DNA from: Spirochaetales bacterium
GTDB lineage: Bacteria; Spirochaetota; Spirochaetia; SZUA-6; JAFGRV01
DNA length: 62,126 nucleotides
Reading direction: 5' to 3'
Assembly (NCBI GenBank): GCA_016937215.1
Contig: JAFGWI010000089.1
Location: 1 to 62,126, forward strand
In this document: one piece after another, positions 54,937-62,126 of the stretch
Numbering within the stretch: the stretch's first letter is position 1
How the letters are laid out: every line of letters starts with the position of its first letter
Made by a program: the position numbers and the translations under genes
Notes under the pieces: generated by a model
The model's input: only the letters and a program-made list of their open reading frames with translations
What the model was told of the DNA's origin: nothing
The model's database searches: none

Positions 54937-55039
54937 AATGCTAACCTCTTGTTTTATGGAATTTCGCGTAAGAGTATCAAAAGTTTATAAAAAAAACAAA
55001 TATTTTTTTGTTCAGCAGAAGAAGGATTTCTGCGGAAAA

Positions 55040-55191
55040 GCGTTAGGGATTGAAGCGGAAACCCCACAGCAGAGCGAATTATTTATTTTTTCCGTGTTCA
55101 TGATCAAGGCAGAACCTGTTGCGCAAGACTCTGCGAGGAGTTGGAGCGGAAAGCCCGACCCCATGAAGCGGAGCGTAATGGGGTAACGCCC
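55040..55191 (+). repeat. Intergenic repeat family B copy 3
   Basis: Starts GCGTTAGGGATTGAAGCGG. After its own spacer it continues GCGAGGAGTTGGAGCGG, AAGCCCGACC, the CCCCAT...AATGGGG hairpin, and ends TAACGCCC. It lies upstream of the MoxR operon in a 333-base gap that has no gene. Confidence 0.85.
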
Positions 55192-55269
55192 AAAAAAAAT
55201 TAAGCTCAGGTGTTATCGCTTCATTATTCGTGATGCTGAAAAAGAAACAAAGGGGGTGTGAATCCGAAA

Positions 55270-55791
55270 TTATTCAGTATATAGAAATTCTTCAAGAATC
55301 GAATCTATATCATCCTGATTAATATCGGATTTTCGTTCAAAAGCGATTTCCTGGTTCGCGTCTCTCAGTTTTCTAAGGAGACTGTAAATAATGAGCATCA
55401 GAATTTTGATTCCAGCTTCCTTATGATTTTTAATGAATTCCAGCATTTGTTTTCGTTCAAGCCGAAGTAAAACTGTCTTTTCAGCGCTGATCACATTGGC
55501 TGTTCGTTTCACTTTTAAAAATATCCCGGCTTCGCCAAAAACATCTCCCTGGCCTATGGCGCTGATAAAAACCTGTTTCCCCGATTTCTCTTTAACCACC
55601 ACATTGACCGTTCCCTTTATCACCGCGAACATATGGGTTTGAACGCTTCCCTCGGAAATAACATATTCATTTTTTTCATAACTGCAAATATCACACAGCT
55701 TCAGAAGATGTTTTTTTTCCTCTTCCTTTAACACCTTGAAAATAAGGATTTTAGCTAAATCATTAAAAAAACTCATTTTATCTTCAATCAT
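55270..55791 (-). CDS. Cyclic-nucleotide-binding domain protein
   Basis: A 173-residue cytosolic protein. The cNMP-binding domain (about 10-125) shows the fold landmarks YVISEGSVQTHMFAVIKGTV and the phosphate cassette GQGDVFGEAGIFLKVKRTANV. The cassette has GE and a positively charged pair, although the usual RxA is RTA. There is no helix-turn-helix, so it is not a CRP-type regulator. The C-terminal helix and acidic tail (about 130-173) could bind a partner. Nucleotide preference is not decidable. AAGGAG lies nine bases before the ATG. It is monocistronic. Confidence 0.85.
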   Translation of the reverse strand: MIEDKMSFFNDLAKILIFKVLKEEEKKHLLKLCDICSYEKNEYVISEGSVQTHMFAVIKGTVNVVVKEKSGKQVFISAIGQGDVFGEAGIFLKVKRTANVISAEKTVLLRLERKQMLEFIKNHKEAGIKILMLIIYSLLRKLRDANQEIAFERKSDINQDDIDSILEEFLYTE

Positions 55792-56265
55792 GAAAGCACA
55801 CTCCTTAATTTATTCATTCACAAAGTTTAATCAGTTGTTTACTGTCTCAAGACCCTTTAAAAACCCGCAATGCTGGGAAACAATGATGTTATAAAAAAGA
55901 CCAATTTCGACTCTTAATACTGCTGATAAAATAAACCTTTCCCCTGACAAAGGGAAATTTCAAGTTTTCTGAAAAGCCCATTTCATGAAAACCTTAGTCT
56001 CCTTTTCTATTTAATTATATTCTTTTTCGTTTTTTTTTCCATAAATAATCCTTGTCGTTTTTTTATAGGATAATTTTCCGAATCGAAAAAAGCTTTTCTG
56101 TTTGATTAGCCGGTAATCGGAAAGAGGCTTTGTATTGAGACAAGGCCTTTTTTCATGAATCCCCTAGAGAAATAATTTTCCCATAGAATCATGATCAATC
56201 CTTCTGTTTTTTTTAATAATTCTTTGACAAAAAGATTAATTAAAATTATGATTTATTCATAAAGT
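55792..56265. other. Divergent intergenic region with an orphan terminator
   Basis: 474 bases with no protein gene. A terminator-like hairpin for the plus strand lies at 56125-56153, although no plus-strand gene precedes it. Confidence 0.5.
56125..56153 (+). terminator. Orphan intrinsic terminator upstream of histidine kinase
   Basis: AGGCTTTGT pairs with ACAAGGCCT (one G-T pair) around six bases and is followed by six T. It lies 112 bases before the kinase start. It would end a small RNA or attenuate the kinase message. Confidence 0.6.
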
Positions 56266-57399
56266 ATGTGTTCCGAATCATCATTAAAAGACAGAACATC
56301 CCAATCGGAGATTGAAAAATTATCGCGAGTAATTGAAAATAATCCGATTGTGAAAATCATCCTCACATCCATCGCCGGCTATGTACTCATTCTTGACAGA
56401 AACCGGCAAATCCTGGCAGCCAATAAAAAGCTCATCAGCACCTTGCAAAAACACTCGCCCTCAAGCATTTTGGGTCAAAGGCTTGGTGAACTCTTTTTAT
56501 GTGTCCACAGCCGTGAATCCGAGACTGGTTGCGGGACTTCTTCAGCTTGTCAGGATTGCGGTGCCTTGATGGCTATGGTGGCAGCCCAAACCAGCCATCA
56601 AATTCAGGAAGGGGAATGCTTTATTACCTCAAAGGGCCCTGACGGCCTTTTTGCCAAGGAATACGCGCTAAAGGCAACCCCTCTTCAGATTGAATCGGAA
56701 AAGCTTTTGGTTTTTGTTGTATATGATATCAGTGATCAAAAGTGGCGAAACAATCTTGAGCGGATTTTCCTTCACGACATGAATAATACTCTTTCTGCCT
56801 TAAGTTCCTGGGGGCAAATGCTCGAGAACACAGGAGACACAGAATGCGTTGAAAAAATATCTGTTCTGGTTAAAAACCTTATCAACACAGTAGAAAGCCA
56901 GCAAATACTAGTTCTGGCAGAAAACAATGATCTGAAAATCACTTTAAAGCAAATGGATATAAAATATATCTTTTCCACCATGGAAGGCCTTGTGAAAGTC
57001 CTGCCGGGTTTTTCATTCCAGGATTTAAAGGTAAAAATCGAGCACAATATTATGATTCAGACAGATCCCCTGTTGATTTTCCGTATTCTGAGCAATATGC
57101 TGATTAACGCCTTTGAAGCCACCCCTCATGGCCAAAGTATCACCCTGGAATTCCGGCTTTACCAGGGATGCCCCCGTTTTTCCGTGCATAACCCAGGGGT
57201 TATACCCGAAGCCGTAGCCAAACGCGTTTTTAACCGTTCTTATTCGACCAAAGGCCAAAGAGGCCGGGGTTGGGGAACCTATAGCATCAAACTTCTGGGA
57301 GAAAAATTCCTTAAAGGCACAGTCGCTTTTACAAGCACGATTGAAAAGGGAACTGAATTTTTTTTAATACTTCAAAAGGATTCAATTTGCCAGATATAA
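56266..57399 (+). CDS. PAS-domain sensor histidine kinase
   Basis: A soluble kinase of 377 residues. The PAS region (about 28-155) contains four cysteines, C79, C89, C95 and C98, in the arrangement LCVHSRESETGCG and SACQDCG. That could hold zinc or an iron-sulfur cluster and sense redox state. The phospho-acceptor is H170 (FLHDMNNTLSAL), with Asn after the Asp-Met, as in the HWE-distant HisKA-like kinases. The ATPase domain has the N box (NMLINAFEATPHG) and a G box (GRGWGTYSIKLLG). No response regulator is adjacent, so the partner is elsewhere. The ribosome site is weak. Confidence 0.85.
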   Translation: MCSESSLKDRTSQSEIEKLSRVIENNPIVKIILTSIAGYVLILDRNRQILAANKKLISTLQKHSPSSILGQRLGELFLCVHSRESETGCGTSSACQDCGALMAMVAAQTSHQIQEGECFITSKGPDGLFAKEYALKATPLQIESEKLLVFVVYDISDQKWRNNLERIFLHDMNNTLSALSSWGQMLENTGDTECVEKISVLVKNLINTVESQQILVLAENNDLKITLKQMDIKYIFSTMEGLVKVLPGFSFQDLKVKIEHNIMIQTDPLLIFRILSNMLINAFEATPHGQSITLEFRLYQGCPRFSVHNPGVIPEAVAKRVFNRSYSTKGQRGRGWGTYSIKLLGEKFLKGTVAFTSTIEKGTEFFLILQKDSICQI

Positions 57400-57662
57400 C
57401 AATAAGCCGGCCATTTTTGCCCTCATGGCTGAAAAAACAAAACATTTTTACTGCCCCGATTAAGGGGTATCAGAGCAAAGGGCTTTCCCGGTTGTTTTAA
57501 ATTGCAGGATCAACATTTTTAAATTCAAATCTTGACATTGCTTTTTAAGAGAATACAGGTTAAAATAAGACAAAACAATAAGCCTAAAACGAAGTAAAAA
57601 AGCAGGTTTGGAAATTCTTTGCCTGTAAAAAGTCATTTCCTTAAAGCATAGGAGTTAAAAAA

Positions 57663-59912
57663 ATGAAAAAGGCCTTTATAAAAAGTCTGTTCTTCATGGT
57701 TATCATGATTCTGATGAGCCCCCTTATTATGGCGGAATGTGGAGATGTTGATTCAAACGGAACCATCAATATTGTCGATTCCCTTATTGTGGCAAAATAT
57801 TATGTGAGTATGAACCCCGATAATTTCGATTCCTCTGTAGCTGATGTTAACAACGATCAAAGGATTAACATTGTGGACGCGCTTCTAATTGCCCAATATT
57901 ATGTGACACTCATTGACAGCTTGTCCTGTGCTGAGCCTGTTTCCGATGAACCCCTTTGGCGGGGAGGGCCCTATAACCTGAACGGAACCAGCGATTATGC
58001 TGATGTTCCAGAGGAAATGATTTCCGGACTCAAGGATTTCACCATCGCCTGCTGGGTTCATCTGAGCCAGATAGACTCCTGGTCTCGAATTTTCGATTTT
58101 GGAAGCAGCACCGATATTTTCATGATGCTATCACCTTCCACGGGCAGCTCCGGGAATCCCTATTTTGCCATTACCCTTACAGGAAACGATGGAGAACAGG
58201 GAATTGAAGGGGATATTAAAGTACAGGCCAATGTGTGGCAGCATTACGCTGTTACCAAAAAGGGCTCAACTGGAATTTTGTATATCAACGGTCGAGAGGC
58301 CGGCAGAAGTGAAAGCATAAACCTGGCGCCCTCTGATATGGGGCCAACCAATAATAATTATATAGGCCGTTCCCAATGGTCCCATGACCCCTATTTAAAG
58401 GGTTTTATTGACAGTTTCTCCATTTACAACAGACCCCTGAGCTACGCTGAAATTGGCGAACTCAACTCCCAAAAGCCTGTTGAAATCACAGCCGGCCCGA
58501 CTCCTGAATGGACACCCGGCCCAACAGCGCAAGCTTCAAGGTCATTCTGGTCACTGGATATTACCAAGAGCGAAATGGAAGCATCAGCCTGGTTTCAGCT
58601 GAATGCCACGCTGGCACAGGAAGGTCAACACTGCATGGTTTACATACAGGAAGGCCGTCAGGTTTCATCCTCAGTGGTGACAACCCTTATCAATGAATTT
58701 GACAGCAATATCTGGAATAGTGTTACAAACAATTTTGGAACACCGGTTGATGTTGACAGTAATGAAAAAATCATTCTGCTGCTCATGGATATCCGCGACG
58801 GCTACTCGCCTCCCAATAATTCAAGTTATGTGGGCGGCTATTTTTACGGCATCGATTTGTACACCAACAGCCAGCTCAGAGGCCTGGGTTACCCGAGCTT
58901 TCTTCAATCCAATGAAGCTGAACTTCTTTATATTGATGTGTATCCCAATAACCCCTCTTCAGCCGACTTCAGGAGCACCGTTGCCCATGAATTCCAGCAC
59001 CTGGTCAACATGAGTGTCAATACCATCAAAGAAGGGGGAAACAATACACCAGTATGGATCAATGAAGGTTTTTCCATGGCAGCCGAAGCCATTTATGAAA
59101 AAGTCAGCATTTTGCGATCAAGGGAATCGTGGTATGATAATGACCCCCTTATGACCGGAGCCGGAGGTTATCCAAAGGACAGTGCCAAAAGCATTACAGC
59201 CGGGTATCCCCTGGTGATATGGAACCCCTACCCTTCCAATCCCTATGCTGTGTTCAATAATTATTCCCTGAGCCACCTGTTCTTTGCCTGGTTGAGAATA
59301 CACATGAATTCCGATTCATTTTTCAAGGAGATTATGAATTCCAGGGACAATGGCGTTGGTTCCATCATCTCGGTATGCAGCCCTGTGATCGGCAGCGAAG
59401 TGGATAGTTTCAACAAAATGCTGGGCCATTTCTGGATGGCCAATTTGCTGGGCGGCCGCGGAAAAACCTCGGGCCTTGACAGTTACAATGGCAAAAACCG
59501 GCATACCGGGCCTCAGGTTTATAATGGCGGCAACAAATCCATTCAGCTCTATCCCGGCGGCTCGATGTACTTTAACAATCTGTCACTCAATAACTGGTCT
59601 CCATCGGGTGGAGGGTCACAAATCAGTTACGCGGTGGGAAACATCAATACTCTGAACGCCGACTTTACGGCCCCCTATGGCAATAACAATTACGGCTCCG
59701 AAATCCTCCTGGTTTACAACAACGAAAGCAGCGGTAGCCGGCTAGGAACATCAGCCATGCTGCCACAAGTCTTATTCGAACCAAACCAATACCAGCAGTT
59801 CACCAAAGTAAGCGGCGCTGGTGCTGGTACAGACCTGGATATTCCCCCGGAAGGTCTTCGAAAAGGCCGGGAACCGCTTGATCTGGAATTATCACCGCCT
59901 GAAAACTGGTAG
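57663..59912 (+). CDS. Dockerin-LamG-M30-type secreted metalloprotease
   Basis: A secreted protein of 749 residues. Signal peptide 1-24. A paired dockerin-like module comes first (26-92: GDVDSNGTINIVDSLIVAKY, then ADVNNDQRINIVDALLIAQ). A LamG domain (about 98-275) follows, with WSRIFDFG and NYIGRSQW, closely matching the GH43 LamG. After a linker (about 282-300) the peptidase region contains HEFQH (H442, E443, H446) and WINEGFSMAAEAIY, supplying the third zinc ligand as in M30 (hyicolysin-like) peptidases. The C-terminal about 150 residues are beta-rich. Its job in a glycan-degrading secretome could be processing or nutrient release. GGAG precedes the ATG. Confidence 0.88.
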   Translation: MKKAFIKSLFFMVIMILMSPLIMAECGDVDSNGTINIVDSLIVAKYYVSMNPDNFDSSVADVNNDQRINIVDALLIAQYYVTLIDSLSCAEPVSDEPLWRGGPYNLNGTSDYADVPEEMISGLKDFTIACWVHLSQIDSWSRIFDFGSSTDIFMMLSPSTGSSGNPYFAITLTGNDGEQGIEGDIKVQANVWQHYAVTKKGSTGILYINGREAGRSESINLAPSDMGPTNNNYIGRSQWSHDPYLKGFIDSFSIYNRPLSYAEIGELNSQKPVEITAGPTPEWTPGPTAQASRSFWSLDITKSEMEASAWFQLNATLAQEGQHCMVYIQEGRQVSSSVVTTLINEFDSNIWNSVTNNFGTPVDVDSNEKIILLLMDIRDGYSPPNNSSYVGGYFYGIDLYTNSQLRGLGYPSFLQSNEAELLYIDVYPNNPSSADFRSTVAHEFQHLVNMSVNTIKEGGNNTPVWINEGFSMAAEAIYEKVSILRSRESWYDNDPLMTGAGGYPKDSAKSITAGYPLVIWNPYPSNPYAVFNNYSLSHLFFAWLRIHMNSDSFFKEIMNSRDNGVGSIISVCSPVIGSEVDSFNKMLGHFWMANLLGGRGKTSGLDSYNGKNRHTGPQVYNGGNKSIQLYPGGSMYFNNLSLNNWSPSGGGSQISYAVGNINTLNADFTAPYGNNNYGSEILLVYNNESSGSRLGTSAMLPQVLFEPNQYQQFTKVSGAGAGTDLDIPPEGLRKGREPLDLELSPPENW

Positions 59913-59915
59913 GAT

Positions 59916-60389
59916 ATGAAAACTGCCAAAAAACACCTCATTATAGCCAGGGCCTTTCTCGGGATCCTGGCTATAATGATAATTCCGGCTTGCCTAAAAA
60001 AGACACCCTCACAAGACATAGGGCAATCAGAGACCACCATGGACATGGCAGAAAAAACGGGAAATATCGAAATTCTGGGCAAGGACCAGGCAGGAAATAA
60101 TATTACAAAAGAAACCATAGAATCAGCAGAATCAATTACAATGGTGATAACCACACCCCTGCGGCAATTAAGCGGCACCCTTCAATTAAGCGGCACCAAT
60201 GAGTTTAATGAGCTCCAGATCATCACCCATGATAACAAGGCCTTTACTTTTGAATACCAATTAGCTGAAAAATACCATAGCCAACAAGGCAGGGAAATTA
60301 CGATAACAGGGCTCACCGAAGAACGGACCTTCCAGGATAAAAAAACCGGCCAAACCCTGAAAAAAAACTGGTTCTATCCTGAAAAATGA
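59916..60389 (+). CDS. Small lipoprotein downstream of the metalloprotease
   Basis: A 157-residue lipoprotein with lipobox IPAC (Cys about 26) after a basic start. The mature part has a low-complexity spacer and one beta-rich domain (about 75-150) ending KKNWFYPEK. I recognise no family. It starts three bases after the metalloprotease stop, so the two are cotranscribed. It may be an inhibitor, anchor or chaperone for the protease, but that is only positional inference. Confidence 0.65.
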   Translation: MKTAKKHLIIARAFLGILAIMIIPACLKKTPSQDIGQSETTMDMAEKTGNIEILGKDQAGNNITKETIESAESITMVITTPLRQLSGTLQLSGTNEFNELQIITHDNKAFTFEYQLAEKYHSQQGREITITGLTEERTFQDKKTGQTLKKNWFYPEK

Positions 60390-60829
60390 CTCATGGCCTC
60401 AGCTTAAATTCATTCTGGCTTTCTATGATCAGGAAGCATATGGGCCTATCCCCTTAAGCGGTACAAAAAGCCGTTCTTATTAAAAAAACAAAGCCCCTAT
60501 CTCGGAACCGAAAAAAAACAAGCCAAGGATCAGCCTCTTAAAAAACAGGCTTTCCGCACCGCTTAAGGGGCCGGGCTTTGCGGTACTCCGCCTAAAGGCT
60601 CCGACCCTTTTTTCCGCTAAAAAGCGCGGAAAAAAGGTTTTCCTCGGTTTTTTGAAAAAAACCTCGTCATACCTCCAATCCCTTAGGCAATAAAAGCGTG
60701 AAAACCCTTTTATGAACACAGCCTTAATACCCGCGCTTTTTGTGGCAGCACGACCCAGAGTATTCATGAAACACCATGATTTTAAGTGAAAAAGCTTTTC
60801 ATTCCCTCTGATAGCTGCTACTATGGCCC
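60390..60829. other. Repeat-bearing gap upstream of rnhB
   Basis: Contains family A copy 7 (60549-60688). The flanking sequence shows no gene. Confidence 0.5.
60549..60688 (-). repeat. Two-hairpin intergenic repeat, family A copy 7
   Basis: A diverged copy. Stems are GGTTTTTT/AAAAACC and CTTTTTTCCGC/GCGGAAAAAAG. On the minus strand it opens CTAAGGGATTGGAGG, with the initial GCGTT replaced. Confidence 0.65.
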
Positions 60830-61387
60830 ATGACCAAGATTTGCGGAATTGATGAAGCTGGAAGAGGCCCATTAGCCGGCCCTGTTGTGGCCGCGGCCGT
60901 TATTTTGCCCAAAGGCTTTCCTGTCTCTCAACTAAAGGACTCGAAAAAATTATCAGAACCAAGGCGTAAAAAATTGTATTACCAGATTACCTCGGAAACC
61001 CAATACTGGGCAACCGGTTGGGTCTGGCCTGAAGAAATCGACCGTATCAATATTCACCAAGCCAGCCTTTTGGCCATGCAAAGGGCTTTTCGCGGAATTA
61101 ACACAAAACCCCTGAAGGTTTATGTGGATGGCGCATTTAAACCGGCCCTAGACTGCCCCACCGAAGCCGTGATTAAAGGCGACAACCTGATACCGGTTAT
61201 CATGGCTGCTTCAATCATCGCCAAATGCACCCGGGATTTATGGATGGAACGCTATTCGCGAATCGCTCCGGAATACCTATATGAAAAACACAAAGGCTAT
61301 CCCACCAAAATACACCGGGAACGCATCAAAATCTGGGGCCTTTCTCCTATTCAGCGGAAAACCTTCCGCTCTGGTGTTTTCGTATAA
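60830..61387 (+). CDS. rnhB: Ribonuclease HII
   Basis: Removes ribonucleotides and RNA primers from DNA. The protein has 185 residues. Active-site acidic residues are D7 and E8 in GIDEAGRGPLAGPVVAA, with the further Asp in VYVDGA and in CTRDLWME. Substrate-recognition tyrosine/glycine motifs occur in YEKHKGYPTKIHRE. It is slightly short at the C-terminus for the family. The last 41 bases overlap the convergent PUR gene, which reads the other strand. No terminator is visible between them. Confidence 0.95.
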   Translation: MTKICGIDEAGRGPLAGPVVAAAVILPKGFPVSQLKDSKKLSEPRRKKLYYQITSETQYWATGWVWPEEIDRINIHQASLLAMQRAFRGINTKPLKVYVDGAFKPALDCPTEAVIKGDNLIPVIMAASIIAKCTRDLWMERYSRIAPEYLYEKHKGYPTKIHRERIKIWGLSPIQRKTFRSGVFV

Positions 61388-61598
61388 AATTCACGGTTTT
61401 ATTAAAACCCTGCACAAAAACATCCATATCCTCTTCAAAAACAATAATCGAAAAGCGCTCAAACTCGTTTTCGCCGTTCTTTTTGCTTTCAACAATATTC
61501 AGGAAAAGATCACCATTTCGATTCTCTTTCACATTAAAAAAATATGTTCGTTTGCCAGAACTTGTCTTTTCTGAAAAAATTTCACCCCGTAATCCCAT
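61347..61598 (-). CDS. PUR-alpha-like (DUF3276) nucleic-acid-binding protein
   Basis: An 83-residue protein matching the bacterial PUR-alpha-like family, DUF3276, typified by Borrelia BpuR: GEIFSEKTSSGKRTYFFNVK, ENRNGDLFLNIVESKK, RFSIIVFEEDMDVFVQGF. These proteins bind RNA or single-stranded DNA as dimers and in Borrelia modulate translation and transcription. GGAAGG lies before the ATG. Its 3' end overlaps rnhB on the opposite strand by 41 bases. Family distribution (spirochaetes and Bacteroidota, as I recall) is one of the better taxonomic hints here. Confidence 0.9.
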   Translation of the reverse strand: MGLRGEIFSEKTSSGKRTYFFNVKENRNGDLFLNIVESKKNGENEFERFSIIVFEEDMDVFVQGFNKTVNFIRKHQSGRFSAE

Positions 61599-61672
61599 AA
61601 TAATCCTTCCTTGTGTACATAGTAATTTTCAGGTTCCACACTATAGTTCAAAAAAAAAGATTCTTCAAGGTA

Positions 61673-61702
61673 TTGACATAAAATAGTGTTTTAAAATATT
61701 AT
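61673..61702 (+). promoter_or_regulatory. Promoter of tRNA-Gly(TCC)
   Basis: A perfect TTGACA (61673-61678) and TATTAT (61697-61702) are 18 bases apart. Transcription would begin about 13 bases before the tRNA. Confidence 0.7.
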
Positions 61703-61722
61703 AGCAACAAGATTAGTTAATC

Positions 61723-61794
61723 GCGCCTGTCGTATAACGGCTATTACCCAAGCCTTCCAAGCTTGTGATGTGGGTTCGATTCCCATCGGGCGCT
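61723..61794 (+). tRNA. tRNA-Gly (anticodon TCC)
   Basis: A 72-base cloverleaf. The acceptor GCGCCTG (61723-61729) pairs with CGGGCGC (61787-61793, one T-G pair), discriminator T. Anticodon stem CAAGC/GCTTG with loop CTTCCAA, T arm GTGGG-TTCGATT-CCCAT. CCA is not encoded. It has its own promoter and terminator. Confidence 0.97.
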
Positions 61795-61805
61795 TTAAAA
61801 AAAAG

Positions 61806-61834
61806 ATACTGCTTTGCTAGTATTTTTTTTTTTG
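61806..61834 (+). terminator. Terminator of tRNA-Gly(TCC)
   Basis: ATACT pairs with AGTAT around eight bases, followed by a long run of T. The stem is short but the position is right. Confidence 0.65.
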
Positions 61835-62126
61835 TTGAAATAATGGAATTGCCGCTTTTTTTGTTACCAAAAGCCTTGCTTGTTTTCGGAATTTTACCTG
61901 CTTTTCATGGCTATTCATAAGAAAAAAGGCAGATGGTCGTAATAGGTTGAAATGATGTGGTAAAATTAAGGTTCAAAAGACTTGGAAGCGCTCTGTGACA
62001 ACTGTCTTGATATAGAGGGATTTAGAATTGCTGTTTAAAACCCCACTTTCCGCACTAAAATAGTAATTTCTTATATTATAGAGAAATAGAAAAGGCGATT
62101 TTGCAAATCGCAAATTCTTAACTCTA
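61835..62126. other. Right edge of window
   Basis: About 290 AT-rich bases with no recognised gene or structure. Confidence 0.4.

Overview
The window looks like part of the chromosome of a Gram-negative, plant-polysaccharide-degrading anaerobe, and my best guess is a free-living spirochaete. A secretin, several lipobox proteins and a dedicated outer-membrane secretion operon show a diderm envelope. The order def-fmt-PASTA protein, a BpuR/DUF3276 (PUR-alpha-like) protein, a six-helix chemoreceptor, and dockerin-like repeats of the form GDVNxDxxINIVDALLIAQYYVG all resemble spirochaetes as I remember them. This assignment is inference. No rRNA or marker gene here settles it, and Bacteroidota-like relatives are not excluded.

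Layout. 1-10.3 kb: an AraC-type regulator, ispH, a short aconitase, a secreted beta-helix protein, a DUF2225 protein, a HAD hydrolase and the redox repressor rex. 10.3-21.7 kb (minus strand): a type II secretion operon in nearly canonical order (prepilin peptidase, gspD, E, F, then G, I, J, K, L, M, a membrane-anchored accessory protein and a TPR lipoprotein), interrupted between F and G by a hairpin repeat. 21.7-24.3 kb: a MITE-like element, a small zinc-binding protein and a repeat-rich stretch without a convincing gene. 24.3-29.3 kb: def-fmt-PASTA, tRNA-Gly(CCC) with a duplicated 3' end, a LipM-like octanoyltransferase and phosphate butyryltransferase. 29.3-40 kb: a P-loop/DRTGG-like protein, a DUF2341 lipoprotein, a chemoreceptor, a GH9 cellulase with two CBM3-like modules and a dockerin, and an acyl-AMP ligase. 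40-49 kb: a DUF1573 lipoprotein, GH6 cellulase, serine acetyltransferase, PAS/HD-GYP phosphodiesterase and GH43-CBM6-LamG-dockerin enzyme. 49-62 kb: LOG-family and DUF4197 genes, a MoxR-DUF58-transglutaminase operon, a cyclic-nucleotide-binding protein, a PAS histidine kinase, a dockerin-LamG-M30-type metalloprotease with its lipoprotein neighbour, rnhB, the PUR protein and tRNA-Gly(TCC).

How it fits together. Four exported proteins (GH9, GH6, GH43, M30-type protease) carry a paired dockerin-like module, and the type II system is the obvious candidate route across the outer membrane. No cohesin or scaffoldin is visible, so the dockerin partner is unknown. Together they suggest secreted or surface-held cellulose and arabinoxylan degradation feeding a fermentative metabolism (Rex, phosphate butyryltransferase).

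The most unusual material is non-coding. At least ten copies of a roughly 120-180 bp intergenic element share end motifs but carry different hairpin stems in which pairing is kept although sequence is not. A separate 351-bp element has terminal inverted repeats and a perfect 10-bp target duplication. A 3'-end duplication of tRNA-Gly plus its terminator follows one tRNA gene.
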